25,912 nucleotides of DNA from a bacterium (GTDB lineage Bacteria; Actinomycetota; Acidimicrobiia; UBA5794; ZC4RG35), in contig JAPPKR010000230.1 of assembly GCA_028819835.1 (NCBI GenBank), positions 1-25,912 on the forward strand. Direction: 5' to 3'. Every line of letters starts with the position of its first letter. Position 1 is the first letter of the stretch. The notes under the pieces were generated by a model. It worked only from the letters and a program-made list of their open reading frames with translations. It was not told the DNA's origin and made no database searches. Of this stretch, positions 8,401 to 16,334 are shown in pieces. Position numbers and translations under genes: made by a program.

Positions 8401-10508
8401 GTCGAGTCCTCCTCGATGATCACACTCTGGGACCGGTCCCGGAAGACCCGGTAGCCGGGGGGCACCACCGTGGTGGCGTCGTAGTCCTCGATGATCATCG
8501 GCGCCTGGCGGGGTGCAGCAGTGAGATCGCCGCGGCGGAGCACCGGCGTGGGCAAGAAACCGATCTCCCCGCCGAAGAAGACTTCCCGTTGGTTTGATTC
8601 ATCCGGTAGTGAGTCGGGCCGCCTGCCGGCCGGGACCCCCGCCGGATCCTGTTCCCGTATCACCACCAGGAGTTGCACGATCTCCGTTGCGTTGTTGGTC
8701 ACATGGCCGTAGGTGTTGAGGTGTTGCTCACCGAACGCCCGGTCCAGTTCCTCCGTCCACGATGACCAGTCGTCTGTGAATGCCGGCAGTCTCACGGGGA
8801 GTTCAAAGCCCTGGCCGACGTATCGCATCTCCACCCAGGGTTCGAATTCGAAAGAGACGGTGTGAAGGCTCCCATGTCCCACTCCCTCCCGCGCCTGCGC
8901 CTCCAGTCCCCTGATCTCCGATCGTAGTTCCTGCCGGGATAGACCGGCGGTCCGCCGGAGGAAGGTCTTCTTGGCATGGAATTCCAGCCGGGCCTCCAGC
9001 AGTCCCACGGCCGAGAAGACCCCCGGCTGGGGAGGCACGATCACCCGCCTGATGCCCAGTTCCCGGGCGATTCCCACCGCATGGACCGGCCCGCTCCCCC
9101 CGAAGGCGATCAGCGTGAAGTCGCGTGGGTCCCGGCCCCTCTGCACCGAGACCGACTTGATAGCCCGGATCATGCTGGCGTTGGCTATCAGATGAGCGCC
9201 GTAGGCGGCGGCCGGGACATCGAGACCCAGGGGAGCGGCCACCTTCTCCACAAAAGTTGCCCGGGCTCCGTCAACATCCAGCTTGACCGCTCCGTCCAAT
9301 AGCCCTGAGGGATTCAGATAACCGAGCAACAGATTGGCGTCGGTAACTGTGGGCGCGGTGCCTCCCTTCCCGTAACACACCGGACCGGGGTCCGCGCCGG
9401 CCGAGGAGGGACCGACCTTGGGAGCCCCGGCGGAGTCGATCCAAACGATGCTGCCGCCTCCCGCTCCCACCTCGGCGAGGTCGATGAAGGGCACGCTCAG
9501 CGCATAGCCTCCGCCGCTCCGTAAGCGACTGCCGGCGGACATCGCCGACGCCACCTCGAACTCGGCGGTGAAGTGCGGTTCTCCATCCTCCACCAGGGCG
9601 GTCTTGGCGGTGGTGCCGCCCATGTCGAAGGTGATGGCGTTGTCCACCCCCAACGACCGGGCCAGCCCGCTGGAGGCGATCACCCCCGCTGCGGGACCGG
9701 ATTCCACAACGTATGCGGGCCGCTCGGCGGCCGCCTCGCTGGTCATGACCCCTCCATTGGACTGCATGATGAGCAGGGGCGCCGTCACGTCCAGCCCGTC
9801 GAGCTTTCCCCGGAGGGCTTCGAGGTAGGAGGCGACCACCGGCCTGACATAAGCGTTGAGCACCGTTGTGCTGGTCCGTTCGTACTCCCGGATCACGGGC
9901 AGGACCCGGTGGGAAAGGGAGGTCCACACTTCGGGGTACTCCCTGGCGAGCATCTCACCGATGGCCGTCTCGTGCGAGGGATTGGCGTAGGAGTGGATGA
10001 GGCTCACCGCGATCGACTCCACCCCGAGTTCGATCAGCGCCTCCACCTTCTTCTGGGCGTCGTCGAGATCAATGGCCTTGACCACCTTGCCGTCGACGCC
10101 CACTCGTTCAATCACCTCCAAGCGCCGCGAGCGCTCCACCAGCGGCTCGGGTTTCTGCCAGGTCACGTCGTACAACTTCGGGACCCGCAGTCTCCGCAGC
10201 TCCAACACGTCGGCGAACCCCGCTGTCGTCAACAGACCTGTGAGAGCGCCCTTTCGTTCCAGGATGGCATTGGTCGCCACGGTGCTTCCATGCACCACGT
10301 CTCGGGTGTCGGCTGGCTCGACGCCGTGTGACTCGATAATCTCCCGGATCCCTTCGACCACGCCTTCGCTGAAGTCCCCGGGGGTCGACAGCAGCTTGTA
10401 GGTGTAGATGTCACCGCTCGTGCTGGTAACCACCACATCGGTGAACGTCCCTCCCACGTCAACACCGATCCGTGACTCCACTGGCGGCCGGAGGCCGGAA
10501 GCGCTCAT
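8397..10508 (-). CDS. hyuA: Hydantoinase A / oxoprolinase ATPase-type subunit
   Basis: This 703-residue HyuA-family subunit has the ASKHA-type ATP-binding core. GVDVGGTFTD is at 15-24, STVATNA at 75-81, VESGPAAGVIAS near 268-279, DMGGTTAKT at 295-303, and a Gly-rich GGGS segment further on, followed by AGADPGPVCYG. The subunit activates the cyclic amide with ATP (acyl-phosphate chemistry in this family), and HyuB completes hydrolysis. ATG 10508 places the first nucleotide-binding motif at the normal position. It is the first gene of the leftward hyuA-hyuB pair and is read divergently from the betaine-type binding protein. The control region therefore lies in 10509-11005, where a TGTGA/TCACA palindrome sits about 120 bases upstream. 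Confidence 0.94.
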   Translation of the reverse strand: MSASGLRPPVESRIGVDVGGTFTDVVVTSTSGDIYTYKLLSTPGDFSEGVVEGIREIIESHGVEPADTRDVVHGSTVATNAILERKGALTGLLTTAGFADVLELRRLRVPKLYDVTWQKPEPLVERSRRLEVIERVGVDGKVVKAIDLDDAQKKVEALIELGVESIAVSLIHSYANPSHETAIGEMLAREYPEVWTSLSHRVLPVIREYERTSTTVLNAYVRPVVASYLEALRGKLDGLDVTAPLLIMQSNGGVMTSEAAAERPAYVVESGPAAGVIASSGLARSLGVDNAITFDMGGTTAKTALVEDGEPHFTAEFEVASAMSAGSRLRSGGGYALSVPFIDLAEVGAGGGSIVWIDSAGAPKVGPSSAGADPGPVCYGKGGTAPTVTDANLLLGYLNPSGLLDGAVKLDVDGARATFVEKVAAPLGLDVPAAAYGAHLIANASMIRAIKSVSVQRGRDPRDFTLIAFGGSGPVHAVGIARELGIRRVIVPPQPGVFSAVGLLEARLEFHAKKTFLRRTAGLSRQELRSEIRGLEAQAREGVGHGSLHTVSFEFEPWVEMRYVGQGFELPVRLPAFTDDWSSWTEELDRAFGEQHLNTYGHVTNNATEIVQLLVVIREQDPAGVPAGRRPDSLPDESNQREVFFGGEIGFLPTPVLRRGDLTAAPRQAPMIIEDYDATTVVPPGYRVFRDRSQSVIIEEDST

Positions 10509-10624
10509 GCGAAAGTAGGCCTCGGATTCGCCTCACAGCCGGTCGTCGACGCCCCGTCCACGGCCACTCCAGGCTGTGGGTCGGGACGGGGGGATCGAAA
10601 TGACATAGGGCCGTATCTTAGGAA

Positions 10625-10641
10625 TGTGACAAAATATCACA
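10625..10641. promoter_or_regulatory. TGTGA-N7-TCACA palindrome, operator candidate for hyuAB
   Basis: TGTGA (10625-10629) and TCACA (10637-10641) flank the AT-only-but-one spacer CAAAATA. The site lies about 120 bases upstream of hyuA and 365 bases upstream of the binding-protein gene, so hyuAB is the more likely target. It resembles the half-sites of CRP/FNR-type regulators but has a 7-base rather than 6-base spacer. A GntR- or CRP-like regulator are both possible. None is encoded in the window. Confidence 0.4.
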
Positions 10642-10739
10642 GCAGGGTCATGGGGCTGGGTTCGCAAACAGGCGGTTTCCTGTAAAACAAGTTCTGAGTC
10701 GTGACGATCAGAGCAGTGAAGAGCCATGCGGCCCTGACC

Positions 10740-10760
10740 CCATGGGGATTCGCCCCGTGG
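10740..10760 (+). other. Stem-loop in the leader region of the betaine-type transporter operon
   Basis: CCATGGGG (10740-10747) pairs with CCCCGTGG (10753-10760) over a 5-base loop ATTCG, with one G-U wobble. No T-run follows. If transcription starts upstream of it, it would be part of a 5' leader more than 240 bases long. If not, it is only a DNA inverted repeat. Confidence 0.35.
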
Positions 10761-11005
10761 AGGCGCCCCAACTGCCGACCCTGTGTCCGGTTTATCAACC
10801 AGGAATCGACCGGGCGCCGCCGAGGTGCTTCACCGGGGTGATGTCATCTCCGTCGACCTCACCATGCCACCAAGAAATGTCCGTTTTCCAGGGCGGGTGA
10901 GGGGGAATTCTGGTAGCGTGAATTGCCTAAGGCTGCACACCGGCCCGACTGTTGCGGAGTGGGTGGGTGCGCCTTCATGCATACGAGAGCGAGGAGCAGA
11001 TGACA

Positions 11006-11911
11006 ATGATGGCTAACAAGAGGATCACCAGACGTATGAAGCGACCCATGACCCTGGTAGCCCTGCTGATGGCTTTCTCGCTGCTCGTAGCCGCCTGCGG
11101 CGACGACGGCCCGGAAGCCGAGGGGACCGTCAGGCTCGCATTCGAGGAGTTTCTCGACACCGAAGTCGCCAATGCGCTTGCCGATACCGTGCTCACGGAT
11201 CTCGGTTACACCGTGGAATGGACCTCCCTCGACATCGGCCTGATCTACCAGTCCATCGTCAACGAAGACCTGGATGTCTACGTGGGCGGATGGCTCCCGA
11301 CGGGACAAGCCGACTACTGGAACGTTCACGGCCAGGACTTGGAGAGGCTGGGCCCGCTCCACAATGAGGCCCTACTGGGCTCGTGCGTGCCGCAGACGGA
11401 GACAGATGTGAACAGCTGGGAGGATCTGGCAGATCCGGCGGTTGCGGAACGATTCGACAACGTGATTGTGGGTCACTTCGCAGGATCGGCGACCATGCTG
11501 CGGACCGACGACGCCATTCAGAACTACGGCGTGGACTTCGACCTGTTGGAGTCCTCGGTGGCCGCGATGATGGCCGAGGTGACGCCCAAACTCGATGCCG
11601 GTGAGCCGGTTGCGTGGGTTTGCTGGTACCCGATGTGGTGGTGGGCTCGCTGGGACATTAAGTTCCTCGAAGATCCACTGGGGGCCTATCCCGAAGCAGA
11701 CGGCGCCTACAACATCGTGCGCCAGGGCTTCAAGGACGAGCCCGGCATGGAAGCGGCCTATTGCTACTTCAACAACGTTCGGCTCTCGGCGGACGAGCAG
11801 AGCGAGTTGATGCGGCAGGTCGGAGAGGAAGGCAGAGACTCTGCCGAGGTGCTCCGCGAATGGGTCGACGCCAACCAAGACCGCGTCGAGGAGTGGACGT
11901 CGGGCTGCTAG
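11006..11911 (+). CDS. Glycine betaine/proline-type ABC transporter substrate-binding lipoprotein
   Basis: This 301-residue lipoprotein is of the OpuAC family. The signal peptide ends in LVAAC with the lipidated Cys at 31, followed by an acidic GDDGPEAE linker. The binding domain shows VGGWLPTG, matching the family position GSWLP, and a very aromatic segment (CWYPMWWWARWD) before IKFLEDP. That segment corresponds to the Trp/Tyr cage that holds quaternary ammonium groups. ATG 11006 is chosen because GAGGAG at 10991-10996 is 9 bases upstream. ATG 11000 is also possible but is too close to that site. The frame stays open back to a TTG at 10952. Permease and ATPase partners are not adjacent; the fitting pair lies at 17150-19179 on the other strand. 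It begins a run of catabolic-looking genes. The substrate is probably a betaine or other cation, but the altered cage leaves this open. Confidence 0.88.
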   Translation: MMANKRITRRMKRPMTLVALLMAFSLLVAACGDDGPEAEGTVRLAFEEFLDTEVANALADTVLTDLGYTVEWTSLDIGLIYQSIVNEDLDVYVGGWLPTGQADYWNVHGQDLERLGPLHNEALLGSCVPQTETDVNSWEDLADPAVAERFDNVIVGHFAGSATMLRTDDAIQNYGVDFDLLESSVAAMMAEVTPKLDAGEPVAWVCWYPMWWWARWDIKFLEDPLGAYPEADGAYNIVRQGFKDEPGMEAAYCYFNNVRLSADEQSELMRQVGEEGRDSAEVLREWVDANQDRVEEWTSGC

Positions 11912-11986
11912 CCGGCCAGCGATCAGCAACTGAACCGTCTCCAACTGAAGTGATCGACGGATGAAACGGCAGGCCTAGGCACGGAC

Positions 11987-13135
11987 ATGAGTGGGCGGCA
12001 CGCAGAGGTGTCCGGTGGTGGCATCGCCGGGATGACGGTCGCGGCTGCCCTGGCGCAGCGGGGCTGGACGGTGCGAGTCCATGAGAGGGCTCCCGAGTTG
12101 CGCGAGATCGGCGCCGGCATAACGGTCTGGAAGAACGGCCAGCGCGCCCTCGGCCTGATCGGCGCCCGCGAAGAGGCTCTCGAACGCGGCGAGTTGATCA
12201 CCCGTTGGGAGGTCCGGGACGAAAAGGACCGGGTCCTCCAGCGCGACTTCCTCGCGGGGGAAGAGGCAGCAGGAAAGTTCTACGGCGTGCTCCGGACCGA
12301 CCTGCACCGAGCCATCGCCAACGCCGCTTTCAAAGCCGGCGTGGAGGTGCTCACCGACTCGCATGTCGCAGGCGCCAGCGTCGACGGCGAGCTGATTCTC
12401 GAGGACGGGACGCGGCACAAGGCCGACCTCGTGATCGGCGCCGACGGCATCAACGGGGCCGTCCGTGAATCGCTGGGCCTGACCAAGGAGATCCTCCATC
12501 TCGGCAAGGGTTGCGCCCGTCACATGCTGCGGCGCAAACCCGATGATCTACAGGGGGTGCTGCTGGAGCGGATGAACGGCAATCGACGCTTGGGATTCGT
12601 GCCTCTGAAAGCTGGCTACATATTCATGTACACGTGCTGTCCGGTCAAGGACGAAGTCGGCCGGGAAGAACCCCTCAACATCGCCGCTTGGTCCGAGTCG
12701 TTCCCCGAATTCGCCCACTACCTGGAGCGCATCCACATCCAGCAGCACTTCTGGCCGTACCGCGAGGTCCGGTCGAAGTCATGGCACCTCGGCAAGGTTG
12801 CCATCGTCGGAGACTCCGCGCATGCCATGTCGGCCGACTTCGGTCAGGGCGCCAACCTGTCGATGAGCAGCGTCCTCTCCCTCGCCGACGCATTGGAGGT
12901 GTTTCCCACGATGGAGGAAGCCTTCGATGCGTGGGAGGCCAGCGAGCGGCCGATCATCGAGACCGTGCAGCGCTATGCCCGGTGGTACGGCAACGTCCTT
13001 GCCAAGTGGCAGGGGCCGTTCGTGACAAGGTCCGCGTTCATGTGGGGCCTGGGCAAATCGGGATGGCTCCTGAAAAAGCTCTCGGGGTACTCGGACCACG
13101 TCCCCGAGTACGCCACCTCGAGGGCGCCAGGATGA
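11987..13135 (+). CDS. FAD-dependent monooxygenase (class A, salicylate/6-hydroxynicotinate hydroxylase-like)
   Basis: This 382-residue flavoprotein shows all three fingerprints of the para-hydroxybenzoate hydroxylase fold. GGGIAG at 10-15 binds the ADP of FAD, GADGINGAVR at 151-160 is the DG motif, and VGDSAHAMSADFGQGAN at 274-290 is the GD motif. Such enzymes use NAD(P)H and oxygen to hydroxylate aromatic or heteroaromatic rings, or sometimes to oxidise amines. The substrate is not readable. It starts 75 bases after the binding-protein gene and its stop is 7 bases before the next start, so it is probably cotranscribed. The GxGxxG element has an extra Gly in place of the usual Ala. ATG 11987 puts the Rossmann motif at the expected position, though the SD is weak. 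Confidence 0.9.
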   Translation: MSGRHAEVSGGGIAGMTVAAALAQRGWTVRVHERAPELREIGAGITVWKNGQRALGLIGAREEALERGELITRWEVRDEKDRVLQRDFLAGEEAAGKFYGVLRTDLHRAIANAAFKAGVEVLTDSHVAGASVDGELILEDGTRHKADLVIGADGINGAVRESLGLTKEILHLGKGCARHMLRRKPDDLQGVLLERMNGNRRLGFVPLKAGYIFMYTCCPVKDEVGREEPLNIAAWSESFPEFAHYLERIHIQQHFWPYREVRSKSWHLGKVAIVGDSAHAMSADFGQGANLSMSSVLSLADALEVFPTMEEAFDAWEASERPIIETVQRYARWYGNVLAKWQGPFVTRSAFMWGLGKSGWLLKKLSGYSDHVPEYATSRAPG

Positions 13136-13142
13136 ACGGTTG

Positions 13143-13931
13143 ATGGTCAACACCACCGATCCCGTGATCGTGTACCCGCTCGGGGCGAGCTTCGCATACA
13201 CCACCAGCAAGTTCTTCGCCAACGTGATGGTCAAGGTGGGGGACCGGCGGATCTTCGTGGACTGTCCACCGTACCTCCCTCGAATGCTGGAGGCGAACGC
13301 CCGCGAAGGCGAGGAGGTCGTAGAACTCGACGACTACCGCGAAGTCATCATCACCCATATGCACACCGACCACGCCGGGGGGCTCGAGGAACTGGCATAC
13401 CTCAACATGTTCGAGCCGGTGATGCTCCCCAAGGTCTACGGGCCGGTCTGGCTGCTGGAGGACATCTGGACCAGCCTCCGGCCCTCGATCGGCCGTTCCT
13501 ATCGCGGCGACGGCGGGCTGGCGGAGATGAACTGGTACTTCGAGCCGGTGCCGATCGGCAACCCGCACGACTTCGGCGACTTCATCCTGAGCACCATGCT
13601 CACCCGCCACATCCCCGACACGATCGCTCTCAAGTTCGACTTCGGGGACGTGAAGGTCGGGTTCAGCTCGGACACCGGTTTCAAGCCCGAGCTCATCGAA
13701 TGGCTGTCGGAGTGCGACATGATCATGCACGACGCCTGGGTGGGCCCGCTCGACGCCTTCGGCGGCAACATGGAGATCCTCCATACCCCCCTGGCCGACC
13801 TGATGACGCTGCCGCGCGAGTTCCAGCGCAAGACATTCCTCCATCACTACGACGACTCGGTGGGAACGGTCGACTACGACATCGGGGAATACCGCTTCCT
13901 GGAGCAGGGCAAGGTCTACAAGGTGCGTTGA
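13143..13931 (+). CDS. MBL-fold metallohydrolase
   Basis: This 262-residue metallo-beta-lactamase-fold hydrolase carries the metal motif THMHTDH at 71-77 (His72, His74, Asp76, His77). Further likely ligands are in SSDTGF and in a C-terminal HH near KTFLHHYDD. An N-terminal beta-sandwich strand, GDRRIFVDCPPYLP, resembles tRNase Z/phosphodiesterase-type members more than beta-lactamases. The family hydrolyses esters, lactones, thioesters or phosphodiesters. In this operon a lactone or ester produced by the preceding monooxygenase is a reasonable guess but is not shown. ATG 13143 has AGGA about 9 bases upstream; a TTG directly before it could extend the protein by one residue. It overlaps no neighbour and lies 7 bases after the monooxygenase. 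Confidence 0.88.
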   Translation: MVNTTDPVIVYPLGASFAYTTSKFFANVMVKVGDRRIFVDCPPYLPRMLEANAREGEEVVELDDYREVIITHMHTDHAGGLEELAYLNMFEPVMLPKVYGPVWLLEDIWTSLRPSIGRSYRGDGGLAEMNWYFEPVPIGNPHDFGDFILSTMLTRHIPDTIALKFDFGDVKVGFSSDTGFKPELIEWLSECDMIMHDAWVGPLDAFGGNMEILHTPLADLMTLPREFQRKTFLHHYDDSVGTVDYDIGEYRFLEQGKVYKVR

Positions 13932-13960
13932 TGAGCGCCGAGGTCTAGGCCGGGCTGACA

Positions 13961-15106
13961 ATGCCGCTCGCGGAGATGCGCCACACGGCGCTGGTCATCG
14001 CTGCCGCCTTCGGAGGCTTTGCCGGCTTCTTCGTCCTGCTGCCCGTGATCCCCGTGGTCGCCGAGTCTCTTGGCGGGCCATTCGACGCCGGGGCGGTGAC
14101 CGGAGCCCTGATGATCAGTGCCGTCGGCACCCAGATCATGTCGCCGACCCTGCTCCGCGTCCTCGGCTACAAGGGGCTGTTTCTGGTGGGCCTCGGCCTG
14201 CTCGGGGTCCCGGCTCTGGCCTACGGGCAGGTGAGTGGGACCCTGTGGATGATCGTGGCCATCACTCTCATACGGGGGATCGGGTTCGGGATCCTGACCG
14301 TGGTGCCGCCGGCGTTGATCGCCCGCACCACCGACGAAAGCCGCAGCGCCTCGCTGGGCACCTACGCATTCGCGATGGCCGTGTCAGGAACGCTCGGTCC
14401 GGCGGCGGGCCTGCTTCTGTTTGATCACAGTCTCGATGCCGCTGCCCTGGTCGGTGGTTTGATCCCGATCGGCGCCGCCCTCCTTCTCTCCGTCAGCCGC
14501 GTGTCGAGTCCGCCGGTCCCCCGGCTCGCCTGGCGTGAGCTCCGGTTCTTCGAGGGGAGGGGGCCGAGTTCCTTCAGCCGCCCGCTGTTCGCATGGCTTC
14601 CGGGCTCGATCCTCTATGGCGCGTTCTATTCGTTCGTGCCGCTGTGGGTCGACGGCGGGGTGCCCGCCGCGCTGGCAGTGTTCGGCGGCTCCTTTGCGTT
14701 GGGCAGGTTGACCGCCGGGATGGGCGCCCGTCGCACGCACCCGTTGCTGCTTCTCCGCATTGGAGCGGCCGCCGCCGCCATCGGCGTCGCTGTCATATTC
14801 GTTACCGGCCTCGGCCCTCTCATAGCGGGTAGCGCCCTCGCCGGCGGGGGAGTGGGCATGATGTCGCTGTCGGCCCTGCTCGGCGCCCTGGGCACTGTGG
14901 AACAGAAGCAATACCCGATTGCGACCGCGGCATGGGCTGTCAGTTTCGACGGCGGACTGGCGACAGGAGGCCTGTTGCTCGGAGCGGTGGTGACTGTCGC
15001 CGGGTACGATCCGGCATTCACGGTAGCAATCGGACTCCTGCTGGTGGGAGTTCTCCTGACCGGCCTGCGCCGGCGGGACGCCCGCTCGGCGCCGCCCGGG
15101 ATGTGA
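13961..15106 (+). CDS. MFS transporter
   Basis: This 381-residue integral membrane protein has about twelve hydrophobic segments arranged in two halves, with a central hydrophilic stretch around residues 180-205. It fits the major facilitator superfamily. Typical features are the first segment ALVIAAAFGGFAGFFVLLPV and the Gly-rich fourth to fifth segments with TLIRGIGFG. Direction of transport and substrate are unknown. In this cluster it could export a toxic intermediate or import a second substrate. ATG 13961 is 29 bases after the MBL gene stop. An in-frame ATG at 13976 is also possible and neither has a good SD, so the exact start is uncertain. Confidence 0.85.
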   Translation: MPLAEMRHTALVIAAAFGGFAGFFVLLPVIPVVAESLGGPFDAGAVTGALMISAVGTQIMSPTLLRVLGYKGLFLVGLGLLGVPALAYGQVSGTLWMIVAITLIRGIGFGILTVVPPALIARTTDESRSASLGTYAFAMAVSGTLGPAAGLLLFDHSLDAAALVGGLIPIGAALLLSVSRVSSPPVPRLAWRELRFFEGRGPSSFSRPLFAWLPGSILYGAFYSFVPLWVDGGVPAALAVFGGSFALGRLTAGMGARRTHPLLLLRIGAAAAAIGVAVIFVTGLGPLIAGSALAGGGVGMMSLSALLGALGTVEQKQYPIATAAWAVSFDGGLATGGLLLGAVVTVAGYDPAFTVAIGLLLVGVLLTGLRRRDARSAPPGM

Positions 15107-15148
15107 ACGCAAACAACGAGGAATAGAAAGAGAAGAGAAGGAGGAGAC

Positions 15149-15736
15149 ATGCCAATTGTCGAGAGCTCGATGCGAATGGAGTTGGGCAGCCCCGTGCCTG
15201 AGTTTCGACTGCCGGAAGCCCGAGGCGTAACGATCCTCGCCAACGACTACCTCGATGGAGCGGACGCTTCTCTGATCGCCTTCATCTGCGCTCGGTGCCC
15301 GTACGTGCAGCACATGCAGGCGGGACTGGCGGAGTTCGCCCGCGAGTACGAGCAGCGGAACCTCATCACGTTGGGGATCTGCTCAAGCGACGTCGAGCAA
15401 TACCCGGCAGACGACGCTGAGGGACTGATCGCCCAGGCCGACGAGTCCGGCTTCCCGTTCCCCTACCTGGTGGACGAGACCCAGGAGGTGGCTAAGGCCT
15501 TCGGGGCCATGTGCACCCCGGACCTGTATCTGTTCGACGGTGACCACAGGCTTGTCTACCGGGGCCAGTTCGACGGCAGTCGGCCGAACAACGGGGTCGA
15601 CGTCACCGGCGCCGACCTAAGGGCAGCGGCCGATGCGGTGCTCAGCGGAGCGAGCGTCGGCTCCGAGCAGGTCCCCAGCGCCGGATGCAACGTGGCGTGG
15701 AAGCCGGGCAACGAGCCCGACTACTACACGGCGTAG
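15149..15736 (+). CDS. Thioredoxin/peroxiredoxin-like protein (PRX_like1 type)
   Basis: This 195-residue thioredoxin-fold protein has a CARC motif at 47-50 followed by PYV, matching the redox motif of the peroxiredoxin-like 1 group (usually C-x-x-CPYV). It also has the group's characteristic tail, with a conserved CN.. WKPGNEPDYY near the C-terminus. A third Cys occurs in GAMCTPDLYLF, next to the cis-Pro region. No signal peptide is seen, so it is cytoplasmic. The likely role is thiol-based peroxide reduction or protein disulfide chemistry, perhaps protecting against peroxide leaked by the flavin monooxygenase. It has the strongest SD in the window (AAGGAGGAG, 15138-15146) within a 30-base run containing only one pyrimidine. 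Confidence 0.88.
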   Translation: MPIVESSMRMELGSPVPEFRLPEARGVTILANDYLDGADASLIAFICARCPYVQHMQAGLAEFAREYEQRNLITLGICSSDVEQYPADDAEGLIAQADESGFPFPYLVDETQEVAKAFGAMCTPDLYLFDGDHRLVYRGQFDGSRPNNGVDVTGADLRAAADAVLSGASVGSEQVPSAGCNVAWKPGNEPDYYTA

Positions 15737-15762
15737 CAAACGATGAGATTCCCCGGCGGGCG

Positions 15763-15903
15763 GCGAGATCCGACCCGGCTTTTCTCCTGAGTCCCGGCGG
15801 TGCGCCGGTTACAATCGATGGAGAGACGGTCGGTGGCATCGGTGTCAGCGGCGCCCCTCATGAGACGGAGCCGCCCCGGCGAGAGCCCCCACCGCCGGCG
15901 TAG
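15763..15903 (+). pseudogene. Decayed C-terminal fragment of a DUF336 (GlcG/HbpS-like) protein
   Basis: The 182-base gap between the peroxiredoxin-like and cupin genes is open in one rightward frame ending at TAG 15901. From about 15772 it reads DPAFLLSPGGAPVTIDG, followed by ETVGGIGVSGAP. This closely follows the C-terminal signature of GlcG/HbpS-family proteins, which read roughly PGG.PI..DG..VG.IGVSGA. The next family block (D.ACA..G) is replaced by a Pro/Arg-rich string, the N-terminal half is missing, and there is no start with an SD. It therefore looks like a deletion remnant. A TACAAT box at 15810-15815 inside it could serve as a -10 for the cupin gene. Identification is from remembered family patterns. 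Confidence 0.55.
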
Positions 15904-15918
15904 AGGAGTGAGATAGCG

Positions 15919-16317
15919 TTGGACACGGCAGACGGAAGACGAATAGTCGGCACCAAGGTCTCAGTCGAACATTTCCGGAAGGAAGACTTCGCAGAGGAGT
16001 TGGCCAACGCCCGGGGCAATCGTGAGATAGGGACCACCGTCGAGTTTGAGAACGAGACGGCCAGGGTGTGGACTATCGAGTTGGCTCCGGGGGAGAGGGT
16101 CCCCTTTCACTGTCACGCCGAGACGTACTTCTGGATCTGCGTGGATCCCGGGAGAGCGCTGATCCGTCGGGATGACGGGACAATTGAGACCTACGAGTTC
16201 CCGGTCGGCGAGACTCGATTCTCGTACCTCAATGAGGAAACCGCGCTCATTCACGACTTGGAGAACGTCGGGGACAGCACGATGCGATTCGTGACTGTCG
16301 AACTGTTGCAGTCGTAG
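15919..16317 (+). CDS. Small single-domain cupin protein
   Basis: This 132-residue beta-barrel protein has cupin motif 1 as PGERVPFHCHAETY, with His64 and His66 as likely metal ligands and Glu68 nearby. Motif 2 reads FPVGE...IHDLEN, with His112 and Asn116. Small cupins of this kind can be isomerases, dioxygenases or sensors. No function can be assigned. The start is TTG at 15919, decided by GAGGAG at 15903-15908 with a 10-base gap, and no ATG is available before the conserved part. It is separated from the upstream gene by a decayed DUF336 fragment and from the downstream MBL gene by only 17 bases, so these two are probably cotranscribed. Confidence 0.8.
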   Translation: MDTADGRRIVGTKVSVEHFRKEDFAEELANARGNREIGTTVEFENETARVWTIELAPGERVPFHCHAETYFWICVDPGRALIRRDDGTIETYEFPVGETRFSYLNEETALIHDLENVGDSTMRFVTVELLQS

Positions 16318-16334
16318 GTACAAAGGAGCTGATC

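Larger units (their letters stand above)
10509..11005. other. Long divergent intergenic region between hyuA and the betaine-type binding protein
   Basis: This 497-base stretch holds no convincing gene. It contains the palindrome at 10625-10641 and the stem-loop at 10740-10760, and ends with GAGGAG at 10991-10996 as the ribosome binding site of the rightward gene. A possible TAGCGT -10 box lies near 10914, without a clear -35. A 77-codon open frame from 10783 has an unnatural composition and was not called. The length suggests two separate promoters and regulated expression of both flanking operons. Confidence 0.6.

Noticed and set aside
10783..11016. A 77-codon open frame containing LHRGDVISVDLT, resembling an M24/creatinase-type phrase
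   Set aside because: The resemblance is only about ten residues, the rest is unnatural, and it runs into the start of the binding-protein gene. I could not support a pseudogene call.
13932..13949. Five-codon frame ATGAGCGCCGAGGTCTAG right after the MBL gene
   Set aside because: Too short to support and without an SD. It may matter for coupling to the MFS gene, but nothing shows it.
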